Below are positions 1 through 7,359 of a stretch of 9,715 bases of DNA, one piece after another. Each line of letters begins with the position of its first letter. Within the stretch, counting starts at the first letter, position 1. The notes under the pieces were generated by a model, which searched no databases, had not been told where the DNA came from, and saw nothing but the letters and a program-made list of their open reading frames with translations. The position numbers were made by a program, and so were the translations under genes. The stretch comes from Opitutaceae bacterium (GTDB lineage Bacteria > Verrucomicrobiota > Verrucomicrobiia > Opitutales > Opitutaceae): positions 1 to 9,715 of the forward strand of contig SYDD01000144.1 of NCBI GenBank assembly GCA_005786775.1, given 5' to 3'.

Positions 1-1237
1 CCTAGCGGCCGTGCCGTTGACCGTCTTCCCGGTGCGTTACGTGGGCAAGAAGGTGATCCGCCGCGCGGCGCAGGTGCAGGCGCAGCTCGGCGGCGTGAGC
101 GGCCAGTTCGCGGAGAACCTGTCCGCCGCCCGCGAGGTGCGGGCCTTCGGCCTGGAGGAGCGAGAGTCGAACCGCTTCGCCGCCGCCGGTCGCGAGCTGG
201 TCACCTCGCAGATGAAGATCGTCAAATACGCCCAGGCGCTGACTCCCGCGATCGAGGTCATCTCGGCTTTGGGGATCGCGGCGACCCTGCTGTACGCTTA
301 CCAGGGCGGGCTGAAGCTGGAGACTTTCATCGCCCTGATCACGGCCCTGTACAGCAGCTACGAGCCGGTAAAGAAGCTGGGCGCCCTGAACAATGAGCTG
401 AAACGCGGCACCGCGGCCCTTGACCGCTTGGAGGTGATCCTGCGGGAGCCGATCCACCTCGCGGACCCAGCCCAGCCGGTGAAGGTGGACCGCCTGCGCG
501 GCGACCTCGCGTTCCAAGGGGTGCGGTTCGCATACCCCGGTCACCCGCCGGCGTTGCAGGACGTCACGGTCTCGCTGCCGGCGGGCACCATTTGCGCCCT
601 GGTGGGGCCCAGCGGCGCCGGCAAATCGACTTTTGCCCAGCTCGTGCCGCGGTTCCACGATGTGGATGCGGGATCGGTCACGGTGGACGGGCACGACCTG
701 CGCCAGCTGCGGGTGCAGGACCTGCGGCGAAACATCGCATTGGTGCCGCAGGACCCGGTGCTGTTCCATGACACCATCCGGGCGAACCTGCTGGTGGGGC
801 GGGCCGGGGCGACCGCGGCAGAGGTGGAGCAAGCGGCGCGGGACGCATTCGCACACGACTTCATCCTGCAGCTGCCGAACGGGTATGAGACCGTGGTGGG
901 CGAGCGGGGGGCGACCTTGTCGGGTGGGCAGCGGCAGCGGCTGGCCTTGGCGCGGGCGTTTTTGCGGGACGCGCCGATTCTGATCCTGGACGAGGCGACG
1001 AGCGCCTTGGACAGCGAAAGTGAGGCGTTCATCCAGACGGCGCTGCGGAAGCTGATGGTGGGCCGGACCGTGCTGATCATCGCGCACCGGTTCTCGACGC
1101 TGCGGGACGCAACGCGGATTTTGGTGTTTGAGGGCGGCCGGGTCGTCGGGGAAGGCACCCACGAGAGCCTACACGCCAGCAACGCGCTTTACCGGAGTCT
1201 CTTCGACCGACAATCCGAGGGCCTAGGTTCGCGCTAG
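1..1237 (+). CDS. ABC exporter half-transporter, permease plus ATPase, MsbA type (5' partial)
   Basis: An ABC transporter in which membrane and ATPase domains are fused. Such proteins dimerise in the inner membrane and export lipids, lipopolysaccharide precursors, peptides or drugs using ATP. The frame is open from base 2, so the gene begins outside the window. Residues are counted from the GTG at 11, which is probably internal. Residues 1-145 are the end of the transmembrane domain, including the conserved loop around ENLSAAREVRAFGLEERE (35-52). The nucleotide-binding domain is complete: Walker A GPSGAGKST (199-207), Q-loop Q247 in LVPQDPVLF, signature LSGGQ (303-307), Walker B ILILDE (323-328), D-loop SALD and H-loop H359 in IIAHRFST. 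Family members are usually 580-600 residues, so about 170-190 are missing. The LSGGQ and H-loop context fits the MsbA/LmrA exporter class. Substrate cannot be told, although MsbA-like lipid A flippase is possible. The gene ends with TAG and converges on the receptor gene. Confidence 0.93.
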   Translation, partial: LAAVPLTVFPVRYVGKKVIRRAAQVQAQLGGVSGQFAENLSAAREVRAFGLEERESNRFAAAGRELVTSQMKIVKYAQALTPAIEVISALGIAATLLYAYQGGLKLETFIALITALYSSYEPVKKLGALNNELKRGTAALDRLEVILREPIHLADPAQPVKVDRLRGDLAFQGVRFAYPGHPPALQDVTVSLPAGTICALVGPSGAGKSTFAQLVPRFHDVDAGSVTVDGHDLRQLRVQDLRRNIALVPQDPVLFHDTIRANLLVGRAGATAAEVEQAARDAFAHDFILQLPNGYETVVGERGATLSGGQRQRLALARAFLRDAPILILDEATSALDSESEAFIQTALRKLMVGRTVLIIAHRFSTLRDATRILVFEGGRVVGEGTHESLHASNALYRSLFDRQSEGLGSR

Positions 1238-1270
1238 GGGGCCAGAGGAGGAGTTTCCCGCTATCCCAAT

Positions 1271-1285
1271 GGGGCGGCGAGCCCC
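1271..1285 (+). terminator. weak hairpin after the ABC transporter gene
   Basis: GGGGC and GCCCC (1271-1275 and 1281-1285) can pair around a five-base loop, 33 bases after the transporter stop. No T-run follows, so it is not a canonical intrinsic terminator. Stems this short arise easily by chance at this GC content. It is listed because it is the best-placed stem for the transporter transcript. Confidence 0.2.
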
Positions 1286-1320
1286 GGCAGGGTCACATGC
1301 GCTCAAAACTGATCCAGGTA

Positions 1321-1345
1321 CGTCGGTCCGAATTTCTGTCCGACG
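1321..1345. other. weak inverted repeat between converging genes
   Basis: CGTCGG (1321-1326) and CCGACG (1340-1345) are a perfect six-base inverted repeat with a 13-base AT-richer loop. It lies in the 237-base gap between the converging transporter and receptor genes. It could act as a terminator stem for either transcript, but there is no adjacent T-run on either strand. The rest of the gap (1238-1474) shows no convincing gene and is visibly less GC-rich than its neighbours around 1300-1440. Confidence 0.2.
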
Positions 1346-1474
1346 AACGCTTGGCCTATGATCCACCCGACGGCTGGCGGGGCCAAATTCCATCTCGTCC
1401 GCGCCCTGATCCTTAAGCCTGCAGTGGCACTCCTAACCGCCGACGAAAGCTCCAGCCCTGAGGTCGGCGAACGG

Positions 1475-4400
1475 CTACGGCCCGCCGAAGGGCAAGCGCA
1501 GCTGGTCGAGGTTGGCGCGGAAGGCCAGCAGGTAGTTCGTACCAAAGGTCCGGCGCGAGGTATTGCGACCGCCTTGGTAGAAGTTGCGCCACGAGTCGTT
1601 GGTCAGATTGGAGCCCGTGAGCTCCACCTGATACGTCGGGCTGATCTGCCAGCGCACATTGACGTCCCAGCGCTGATGGCTCGACTCGTAGACGGGCCGC
1701 AGGTCGGTCGCCGTCGGTGCGGTAGTGATCGCGCGAGGAAAGAGCGTTGTGCGGACTTCGAAGCGAAGGAGCCGGCGCGGCGTCGTGTAGTTCACGCCCC
1801 AGTTGGCGTTCCAATCGTAGAAATTGGGCGCGAGGGGTTTGGTGATGACTCCGGCGCGGTTGGGCGCCTGCCCGCGGGTGTTGCGGTTGTAGCCGCCGAA
1901 CACCTCCCAGCCGCGGAGCGTCTCGGGGAGGAAGGTCAAATGAGGGCGCAGTCCCTGGCGCAGCGAGGCCTCGAACCCCTCGAAATCGCCCCGGCCGCCA
2001 TTGTCCTGCGTGTTCAGCACGTAGCCCGCGTACTGCCCCTCGAAGCCATTGTCGTCTCCCGGCTCAATCGTCGTCACCTCGTTGATGATATAGTTGGTGA
2101 TCCGCTTGCGGAACCAGCCGAGGCTGAAGGTACCTGCCGGTCGGGTGTAAAACTCCAACTGGACGTCGAGATTGGAGGAATAGGTCGGGAGCAGGCCCGT
2201 GTTGTTGACCGTGACGCTCGGGATCGTGGCGGTGTCGTTGACCGTGGTGTTGGGCAAGATCGACTGGACCCCGGGCCGCGACATCGAACGCGTGAGCGCG
2301 GCGCGCAGGACCACATCGGGCGTGAAACGATACGTGGCCTGGTAGTTCGGAAAGTAGTCCGTGTAGTCGCTGGTGGCGCGCTGCGTCTGGGAATAAACGG
2401 CGCGGAAGAACTCCTTGGAGTTCGCCGGTAACCCGACCCCGAGGGAATTTTGCCGCAGGGCCCCACGAACAAAGTTCTCGGTGCGCTCCCCGCGGAGCCC
2501 GGTCACGAGCGTCAATTGCGGGGTCAGGCGCAGCGTCCCGGCCGCGTAGGCCGCGGTGACGACCTGCGCCATCGATTGCGAGTTGACGACCTGGCGCTGG
2601 ACGTTCGCGCCCTGGATGTCCTGCACGGCCCCAAAGTTGGCGCGCATGAACTCCCCGAATTTATAGGGGTCAACCAGCGGCGGGGTGCGGATCCCGTAGA
2701 GGAAGCTGTCGCCGTAGTTGGTCTTGGCGAACTGCGCGGCGCTCAGGACGGGATCGTCCGCGGTTCCGGCGACCCCATCGGGCCCAACATAGTTGAGGAC
2801 GATCTGCCCAGCCTGCTTCCGCCGGTGGAGCCGATACAGGGAAGTCCCGGCGCGGAGCTCGACCGGGCGGCCGAGGAAGTCCAGCGCCCGGCGCGCGTCG
2901 AGGCGAAGGTTCCAGGTGCGGTCGTTCTGGAAGCGCGGCGAGGTCTGCAGCGAGAAGCTCTTCCGGGAATTGTAGTTAGCGAGGTCGTACAGGTCGGGAC
3001 CGGCGAGCTGGGTGAGCGAAAGTGGAGCGGGGGTTGCGGGATCAGCCGTCAAGCGCACGACAACCGCGTCGGCCGCGACGAGATTAAATTGCATCGACTG
3101 GATCATCGCAGGCAGGTCGGTGACCTTGGAGTCGGACTTGCCGTAGTTGGCGGAATAATCGATCCGCCAGGGACCGAGGCGGTGCTCGACCGCGCCGACG
3201 TAGCCGTAGCTCGCGCTGTTCGAGTCGCTGTAATCGTTGAACACGTCCACCAGGGCGTTGCGCACGATGGCGTCGGTGGTGGTCGAGACCGGATCGACCG
3301 TGCCGGGGCGGACGCGGAAGGTGTGGCTACGGTTCTGGCTGAGGAAGCGGTTAGCGGTCGCCTTGAACTTGACCACCGTGTGCGCCGAAAGCTTGTAGTC
3401 GGCCCCGGCCGACAGGGTGCGGCGAGCCTTCACCTGCGGCCCGTCCACCAGCGTGAAGGTATTCAGGTTGAAGCGGGACTGCTCGGTAACGGGGTTGGCG
3501 GCGGTGCCGGCCGTGAAGGGCGAGTAGCCGAGGGCGTAATTATGACTGGGATTGATCACATTGCTCTCAAAGTAAGAGAGGGTGATGCCGAGGGTGTTGT
3601 CGCGGAAGGCCTCGGAGTAATTGAGGCCGCCACCGGGCTTGATGCGGTGGGTGGCCCGCCCGCCCGGGCCGTCGCGGCGCCAAGCCAGCATCTCGCTGTT
3701 GGCGGCTAGGGAGAAGGTGGTGCTGAAGCGCCGGCCCTTTTGGGCGAAGGCATTCCGGGTCACGGCATTGACCACGCCACCGGTCGAGGGCGCCATCCAA
3801 GGCGGAGGCGCCTTGAAGACCTCGATGGTCTCGATGTTCGCGATCGTCGCCTGGCTGAACTCGAAGGCACGGCTGGAAGCGTCGGAGCTGCCGGTGCTGG
3901 AACGGGGCGGCGTGCCCGCGGCAGCGGGGATCTGCCCGTCAAAGGTGAACACGGTCGCCTCCGGATCTTGGCCGCGCATTGAGACGGTGCTGGCGTCCGC
4001 ATTCGAGAAGTTCACCTGGATCCCCGGGACATAGCGTAGGAACTCGCCGATGTTGCCTTCGGCGACGTTGCCGAGGGTATCGGCCGAGATCGTCTGGACG
4101 AGGAAGTCCGCTTTCTTTTGGGCGTTGATCGCGGCCGCGTTGCCCTCGATCTCGGAGGCCACCACGAAGGCGTCCATCTTGTAGATCGCCGAGGTGAGCG
4201 CGAATTCGCGCCGCACCGCGCGGCCGGGAGAGAGGGTGACGGTCTCGCGCAGGTCGTCGAGGCCGGTGTAGGAGACCACCACTTCTTGGGCGCCCGCCGG
4301 CAAACCGGCGAAGGTGAAGCGGCCCTCGCGGTCGGTGAGCACCGCGCGGCCGGCGACGCGTACCTCCGCCTGCTCGAGAAAGGCCCGGGTCTTGGCGTTG

Positions 4401-4504
4401 GCGACGGTGCCAGTTAGCATAGAATCAACCGTCTGGGCGTGCGCGAAACTGGGCAGCGCGGCGGCCACGAGGGCGCTCAGGAGGCGAGTGAGGGGGAAAC
4501 GCAT
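1475..4504 (-). CDS. TonB-dependent outer-membrane receptor with carboxypeptidase-like N-terminal domain
   Basis: A 1009-residue outer-membrane active transporter driven by TonB-ExbB-ExbD. ATG at 4504 is chosen because a signal peptide follows directly (residues 1-23, MRFPLTRLL then a hydrophobic stretch, cleavage likely AHA/Q). An in-frame upstream start at 4603 would only add a non-signal extension. Residues about 30-105 form a carboxypeptidase-regulatory-like beta-sandwich (GTV, DREGRFTFAGLPAG, VSYTGLDD). MDAFVVASE (110-118) is a candidate TonB box. The plug spans about 130-250, with ISADTLGNVAEGNIGEFLRY (139-158), VSMRGQDPEATVFTFDG (174-190) and a GGVVNAVTR end (242-250). The remainder has beta-barrel character. 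This is the TonB-Xanth-Caul-like subfamily, whose known members often import carbohydrates, peptides or siderophores. The substrate is not readable here. The end is unusual: LRLPFGGP rather than a final aromatic residue. It diverges from the S9 peptidase gene. No Shine-Dalgarno is visible. Confidence 0.93.
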   Translation of the reverse strand: MRFPLTRLLSALVAAALPSFAHAQTVDSMLTGTVANAKTRAFLEQAEVRVAGRAVLTDREGRFTFAGLPAGAQEVVVSYTGLDDLRETVTLSPGRAVRREFALTSAIYKMDAFVVASEIEGNAAAINAQKKADFLVQTISADTLGNVAEGNIGEFLRYVPGIQVNFSNADASTVSMRGQDPEATVFTFDGQIPAAAGTPPRSSTGSSDASSRAFEFSQATIANIETIEVFKAPPPWMAPSTGGVVNAVTRNAFAQKGRRFSTTFSLAANSEMLAWRRDGPGGRATHRIKPGGGLNYSEAFRDNTLGITLSYFESNVINPSHNYALGYSPFTAGTAANPVTEQSRFNLNTFTLVDGPQVKARRTLSAGADYKLSAHTVVKFKATANRFLSQNRSHTFRVRPGTVDPVSTTTDAIVRNALVDVFNDYSDSNSASYGYVGAVEHRLGPWRIDYSANYGKSDSKVTDLPAMIQSMQFNLVAADAVVVRLTADPATPAPLSLTQLAGPDLYDLANYNSRKSFSLQTSPRFQNDRTWNLRLDARRALDFLGRPVELRAGTSLYRLHRRKQAGQIVLNYVGPDGVAGTADDPVLSAAQFAKTNYGDSFLYGIRTPPLVDPYKFGEFMRANFGAVQDIQGANVQRQVVNSQSMAQVVTAAYAAGTLRLTPQLTLVTGLRGERTENFVRGALRQNSLGVGLPANSKEFFRAVYSQTQRATSDYTDYFPNYQATYRFTPDVVLRAALTRSMSRPGVQSILPNTTVNDTATIPSVTVNNTGLLPTYSSNLDVQLEFYTRPAGTFSLGWFRKRITNYIINEVTTIEPGDDNGFEGQYAGYVLNTQDNGGRGDFEGFEASLRQGLRPHLTFLPETLRGWEVFGGYNRNTRGQAPNRAGVITKPLAPNFYDWNANWGVNYTTPRRLLRFEVRTTLFPRAITTAPTATDLRPVYESSHQRWDVNVRWQISPTYQVELTGSNLTNDSWRNFYQGGRNTSRRTFGTNYLLAFRANLDQLRLPFGGP

Positions 4505-4568
4505 AGGGGAAGGACGAAACGAGCCCCTCACCTCAACTGGTGCCAGCTGAAAGCCAATCCAACCGGTA

Positions 4569-4583
4569 GGCGGACAGTCCGCC
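4569..4583. promoter_or_regulatory. 15-base perfect inverted repeat, candidate operator
   Basis: GGCGGACAGTCCGCC is a perfect palindrome around a central A, with seven-base arms. It sits near the middle of the divergent region, about 65 bases before the receptor start and 82 before the peptidase start. That position suits a shared regulator site, but no regulator gene lies in the window. High GC makes chance palindromes likelier, so the call is tentative. Confidence 0.35.
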
Positions 4584-4615
4584 GCCCGGCGGGCCGCGCT
4601 CAAGGCCCGATTCCC

Positions 4616-4636
4616 GGCCGGCTTTTCAGGCTGGCC
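4616..4636 (+). other. possible 5' leader hairpin of the peptidase gene
   Basis: GGCCGGC (4616-4622) can pair with GCTGGCC (4630-4636): seven pairs, one of them G-U, around the seven-base loop TTTTCAG. It ends 29 bases before the peptidase ATG. It would lie in the mRNA leader if transcription starts upstream. Whether it is transcribed or has a role is unknown. Confidence 0.25.
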
Positions 4637-4665
4637 CCGCCGGGACGGAGCCGCACCGTGCCCGG

Positions 4666-7113
4666 ATGGCCCCCCACCCCCTCCGGCCGGTGTTCGCCGT
4701 CCTCGCCCTGCTTGCGGTTCTCACTCCCACCCGGGCGGAAGAGGCCCCGGTCTTCCGACGTCCCTCCGCCGCCCTCGCCGCCCTGGTCGACGCCCCTCTT
4801 GCGCCTACCGTTGTCCTGAGCCCCGACCGCACCCGGCTGCTGCTGCTCGACCGTCCGGGCGCACCCGACCTCGCCGAACTCGCCGCGCCCGAGCTGAAGC
4901 TCGCCGGCCTCCGCCTCGACCCCGCCACCAATGGGCGCAGCCGCGAGCCGGTCCACACGGGCCTCGCCTTTCAGCCAATCGACGGCGGACCCACGATACG
5001 CGTGACCGGTCTCCCGGCCAATCCGCGGATCAGTGGCCACGAATGGTCGCGCGACGGTCGCCACGTCGCCCTTGCCCTGCTCCGCGACCAAGGGACCGAA
5101 CTGTGGCTAGTCGACGTCGCGCAGGCCGCCGCGCGGCGCCTTACCGAGCCTTCCCTCAATGCCACCTTCGGGGAACCCATGGTCTGGCTCGACGACACCA
5201 CGCTGCTGATCCGCCGGATCCCCGCCAACCGTGGCGCCGCCCCCGCGCCGGGCCGCGTGCCCGCTGGGCCGGTGATCCAGGAAAACCGCGGCCGCAAAGC
5301 CGGCGCCCGCACCTACGACGGCCTCCTCGGCAATCCCCACGACGAGGCGCTCTTCGCTCATTTCGGCGACACCGAGCTCGCGCGCGTCGCTCTCGACGGC
5401 CAGCTGACCGTGCTGCCCGTGCGGGGCCTCATCACCTCCGTGCTCCCCTCCCCCGACGGCACCCACCTCTTGGTGGAAACCCTTCGGCGGCCGTTCTCCT
5501 ACCTTGTCCCCTACCCGCGGTTTCCGGTGGAGATCACCGTCCACGACCGCGCCGGGCGCAAGGTGCACACCGTGGCGTCCCTACCGCTCAATGAGGGCAT
5601 GGCAACCAACGCGGTCCGCCCCGGCCCGCGCGCCGTCGCGTGGCGCGCGGACGTCCCGGCCACCCTCAGCTGGGTGCGCGACCTCGGGCGCGGGGCCAAG
5701 CTGGCCGATGGCAATAGTCCGGCGCGGGACGCTTGGTTCACCCTCGCCGCGCCCTTCAGCGGCCCACCCTTGGAGCAGCAGCGCTTTGAGTACCGGGTGA
5801 CCGGCGTGCAATGGGGGGCGGACGACCTCGCGCTGGTGACCGAGAGCTGGACCACGACGCGCCGCTTGCGGACCTGGCGAGTGGCGCCCGGCCAGCCGGG
5901 CGGGGAACGCACCCTCCTGTTCGATCGCACCAGCGAGGACCGCTACCGCGATCCCGGCCGCGGCGCCACGGTCCGCAATGCCTTCGGGCGCCTCGTCCTC
6001 GCCCGGCGTCCCGGCGACGGCCGGATCTTCCTGACCGGCGCCGGCGCCTCCCCGGAGGGCGACCGGCCGTTCTTGGACGAATATGATCCTGCGACGCGCG
6101 AGAGCCGCCGCCTGTGGCGCTCGGCGCCGCCGCATTACGAGGAGTTCGTAGCGTTCCTCACCGCAGACTTCACCCGCGCGTTGGTGATGCGGGAGTCCGC
6201 CGACCACCCGGCCGATTTCTTGGTGCGCGACTACGCGAAGGGCGAGTTGCGGCCGCTGACCAGCTTCGCGCACCCGCATCCGCAGCTGACGGGCCTCGCG
6301 CCCGAGGTCATCCGCTACAAGCGGCCGGACGGGCTGGAGCTTTCGGGCACCCTGTACCTGCCGCCGGGTTACCGCGCCGGGGATCCCCCGCGCCCGGCCC
6401 TGCTCTGGGCGTATCCGCGCGAGTTCCTCGACCCCGAGAACGCGGGCCAGATGAAGGCGACCCCGGAACGCTTCACCCGGATCAGCGTGTCCGGTCCCCT
6501 GCCCTTCCTGCTGGCCGGCTACGTCGTGCTGAATGACCCGGCGATGCCGATCGTGGCGGAGAAGGGGAAGAAGCCCAACGACACCTACCTGCCGCAGCTG
6601 GTGGCGAACGCCCGCGCGGCGATCGACGAGCTGGTGCGCCGGGGAGTGGCGGACCCGAAGCGCGTCGCGATCGGCGGGCACAGCTACGGGGCCTTCATGA
6701 CCGCAAACCTGCTGGCGCACTCGGACCTGTTCCGCGCCGGCATCGCCCGCAGCGGCGCCTACAACCGCACGCTCACGCCCTTCGGTTTCCAGAGCGAGCA
6801 GCGCACGTTTTGGCAGGCACCGGGGATCTACAATGAAATGTCGCCCTTCAACCACGCGGACAAGATCAAGGCTCCACTACTCCTCATCCACGGAGCCGCG
6901 GACAACAACTCTGGCACCTTCCCGATCCAGACCGAGCGGTTTTACGCGGCCCTCAAGGGCCACGGCGCGACGGCGCGCTACGTCGTCCTCCCGCACGAGA
7001 GCCACGGCTACCGCGCCCGCGAGAGCCTGCTGCACGTCCTCTGGGAGACGGAGACTTGGCTGGCCGAGCACCTCAAGGCGCCGGCGAAAACGGCCGCCGC
7101 CCCCGCGCGATGA
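4666..7113 (+). CDS. secreted S9D family serine peptidase, glutamyl endopeptidase-like
   Basis: An 815-residue alpha/beta-hydrolase peptidase of the prolyl oligopeptidase family. ATG at 4666 gives a signal peptide at once (residues 1-24, cleavage near TRA/E), so the enzyme should be exported to the periplasm or beyond. Residues about 40-520 form the beta-propeller that limits access to the active site, with repeats such as SRDGRHVALALLRDQGTELW. The catalytic domain follows. The nucleophile is S673 in GGHSYGAFMTANLLAH, the acid D746 in LLIHGAADNN, and the base H780 in LPHESHGYRARES. The stretches IARSGAYNRTLTPFGFQ, EMSPF and HESHGY recall, from memory, the chloroplast glutamyl endopeptidase CGEP, placing it in subfamily S9D. 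Plant members cleave after glutamate. That specificity is inferred, not shown. The frame is intact. The stop overlaps the next start by ATGA. Divergence from a TonB receptor suggests use of peptides as nutrients. Confidence 0.93.
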   Translation: MAPHPLRPVFAVLALLAVLTPTRAEEAPVFRRPSAALAALVDAPLAPTVVLSPDRTRLLLLDRPGAPDLAELAAPELKLAGLRLDPATNGRSREPVHTGLAFQPIDGGPTIRVTGLPANPRISGHEWSRDGRHVALALLRDQGTELWLVDVAQAAARRLTEPSLNATFGEPMVWLDDTTLLIRRIPANRGAAPAPGRVPAGPVIQENRGRKAGARTYDGLLGNPHDEALFAHFGDTELARVALDGQLTVLPVRGLITSVLPSPDGTHLLVETLRRPFSYLVPYPRFPVEITVHDRAGRKVHTVASLPLNEGMATNAVRPGPRAVAWRADVPATLSWVRDLGRGAKLADGNSPARDAWFTLAAPFSGPPLEQQRFEYRVTGVQWGADDLALVTESWTTTRRLRTWRVAPGQPGGERTLLFDRTSEDRYRDPGRGATVRNAFGRLVLARRPGDGRIFLTGAGASPEGDRPFLDEYDPATRESRRLWRSAPPHYEEFVAFLTADFTRALVMRESADHPADFLVRDYAKGELRPLTSFAHPHPQLTGLAPEVIRYKRPDGLELSGTLYLPPGYRAGDPPRPALLWAYPREFLDPENAGQMKATPERFTRISVSGPLPFLLAGYVVLNDPAMPIVAEKGKKPNDTYLPQLVANARAAIDELVRRGVADPKRVAIGGHSYGAFMTANLLAHSDLFRAGIARSGAYNRTLTPFGFQSEQRTFWQAPGIYNEMSPFNHADKIKAPLLLIHGAADNNSGTFPIQTERFYAALKGHGATARYVVLPHESHGYRARESLLHVLWETETWLAEHLKAPAKTAAAPAR

Positions 7114-7349
7114 AATCCCGGCTCCTCTGGCTCGCAGTGCTCGCCGCCGCCCTCGCCGGGTTCTACGAGGGCACGCTCGGCACGGCCCGCCGGACCACGC
7201 CGCCGGTCGTGGACCGCCAGCGGATCAACCGCGAATTCGCGGACTTCAAGCTCCCACCGCTCCCCGTGCCCGACCTGCCCCGCGCCGAGATCAACCTCCC
7301 GTTGCCCGAGCCCGCCGCAGTTGTGCCTCCGGCGCGCCCGGGATGCTGA
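7110..7349 (+). CDS. small proline-rich membrane-anchored or secreted protein, unknown function
   Basis: A 79-residue protein that I do not recognise. Its ATG (7110-7112) overlaps the peptidase stop TGA (7111-7113) as ATGA, the usual layout for translational coupling, so it is probably made together with the peptidase. Residues 1-3 are MKS, and residues 5-18 (LLWLAVLAAALAGF) form one hydrophobic segment that could be an uncleaved anchor or a signal peptide. The rest is short and proline-rich (LPPLPVPDLP at 48-57, LPLPEP at 64-69, VVPP at 71-74) and ends PGC. The pattern suggests an extended periplasmic tail with no folded domain. It may help anchor or position the peptidase. The alternative is a chance open frame in GC-rich DNA. 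The exact overlap and the N-terminal hydrophobic segment favour a real gene. Confidence 0.6.
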   Translation: MKSRLLWLAVLAAALAGFYEGTLGTARRTTPPVVDRQRINREFADFKLPPLPVPDLPRAEINLPLPEPAAVVPPARPGC

Positions 7350-7359
7350 ACCTTCCGCC

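Larger units (their letters stand above)
4505..4665. promoter_or_regulatory. divergent control region between receptor and peptidase genes
   Basis: These 161 bases separate the receptor start (4504, minus) from the peptidase start (4666, plus), so they must carry promoters for both unless one is leaderless or transcribed from further away. I see no confident -35/-10 pair on either strand. Three inverted repeats are present: an imperfect one at 4534-4549 (CTGG-TG-CCAG core), a perfect one at 4569-4583, and a hairpin at 4616-4636. No Shine-Dalgarno precedes either start. The nearest purine run before the peptidase, GGAG at 4647-4650, is 15 bases from the ATG and too far for normal use. Confidence 0.6.

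Noticed and set aside
2..1162. A 386-codon antisense frame over the ABC transporter
   Set aside because: The product is arginine- and glutamine-rich low-complexity sequence, opposite an ATPase domain with every expected motif.
2450..3709. A 419-codon open frame antisense to the TonB receptor gene (and a similar one at 1358-2431)
   Set aside because: The receptor frame carries all recognisable motifs through this stretch. The antisense products have no signal, domain or family resemblance.
4505..4603. Upstream in-frame start extending the receptor by 33 residues
   Set aside because: The extension would bury the signal peptide and occupy most of the divergent promoter region. The start at 4504 gives a standard export signal.
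5581..6855. A 424-codon open frame antisense to the peptidase gene
   Set aside because: It lies inside a peptidase gene with an intact catalytic triad and full family match. Its product is arginine- and glycine-rich without domains, as expected of antisense frames in GC-rich DNA.
7056..7109. Upstream in-frame start for the 79-residue protein, adding 18 residues
   Set aside because: It would lie within the peptidase coding sequence and add an arginine-rich stretch before the hydrophobic segment. The ATGA overlap start is the more usual arrangement.
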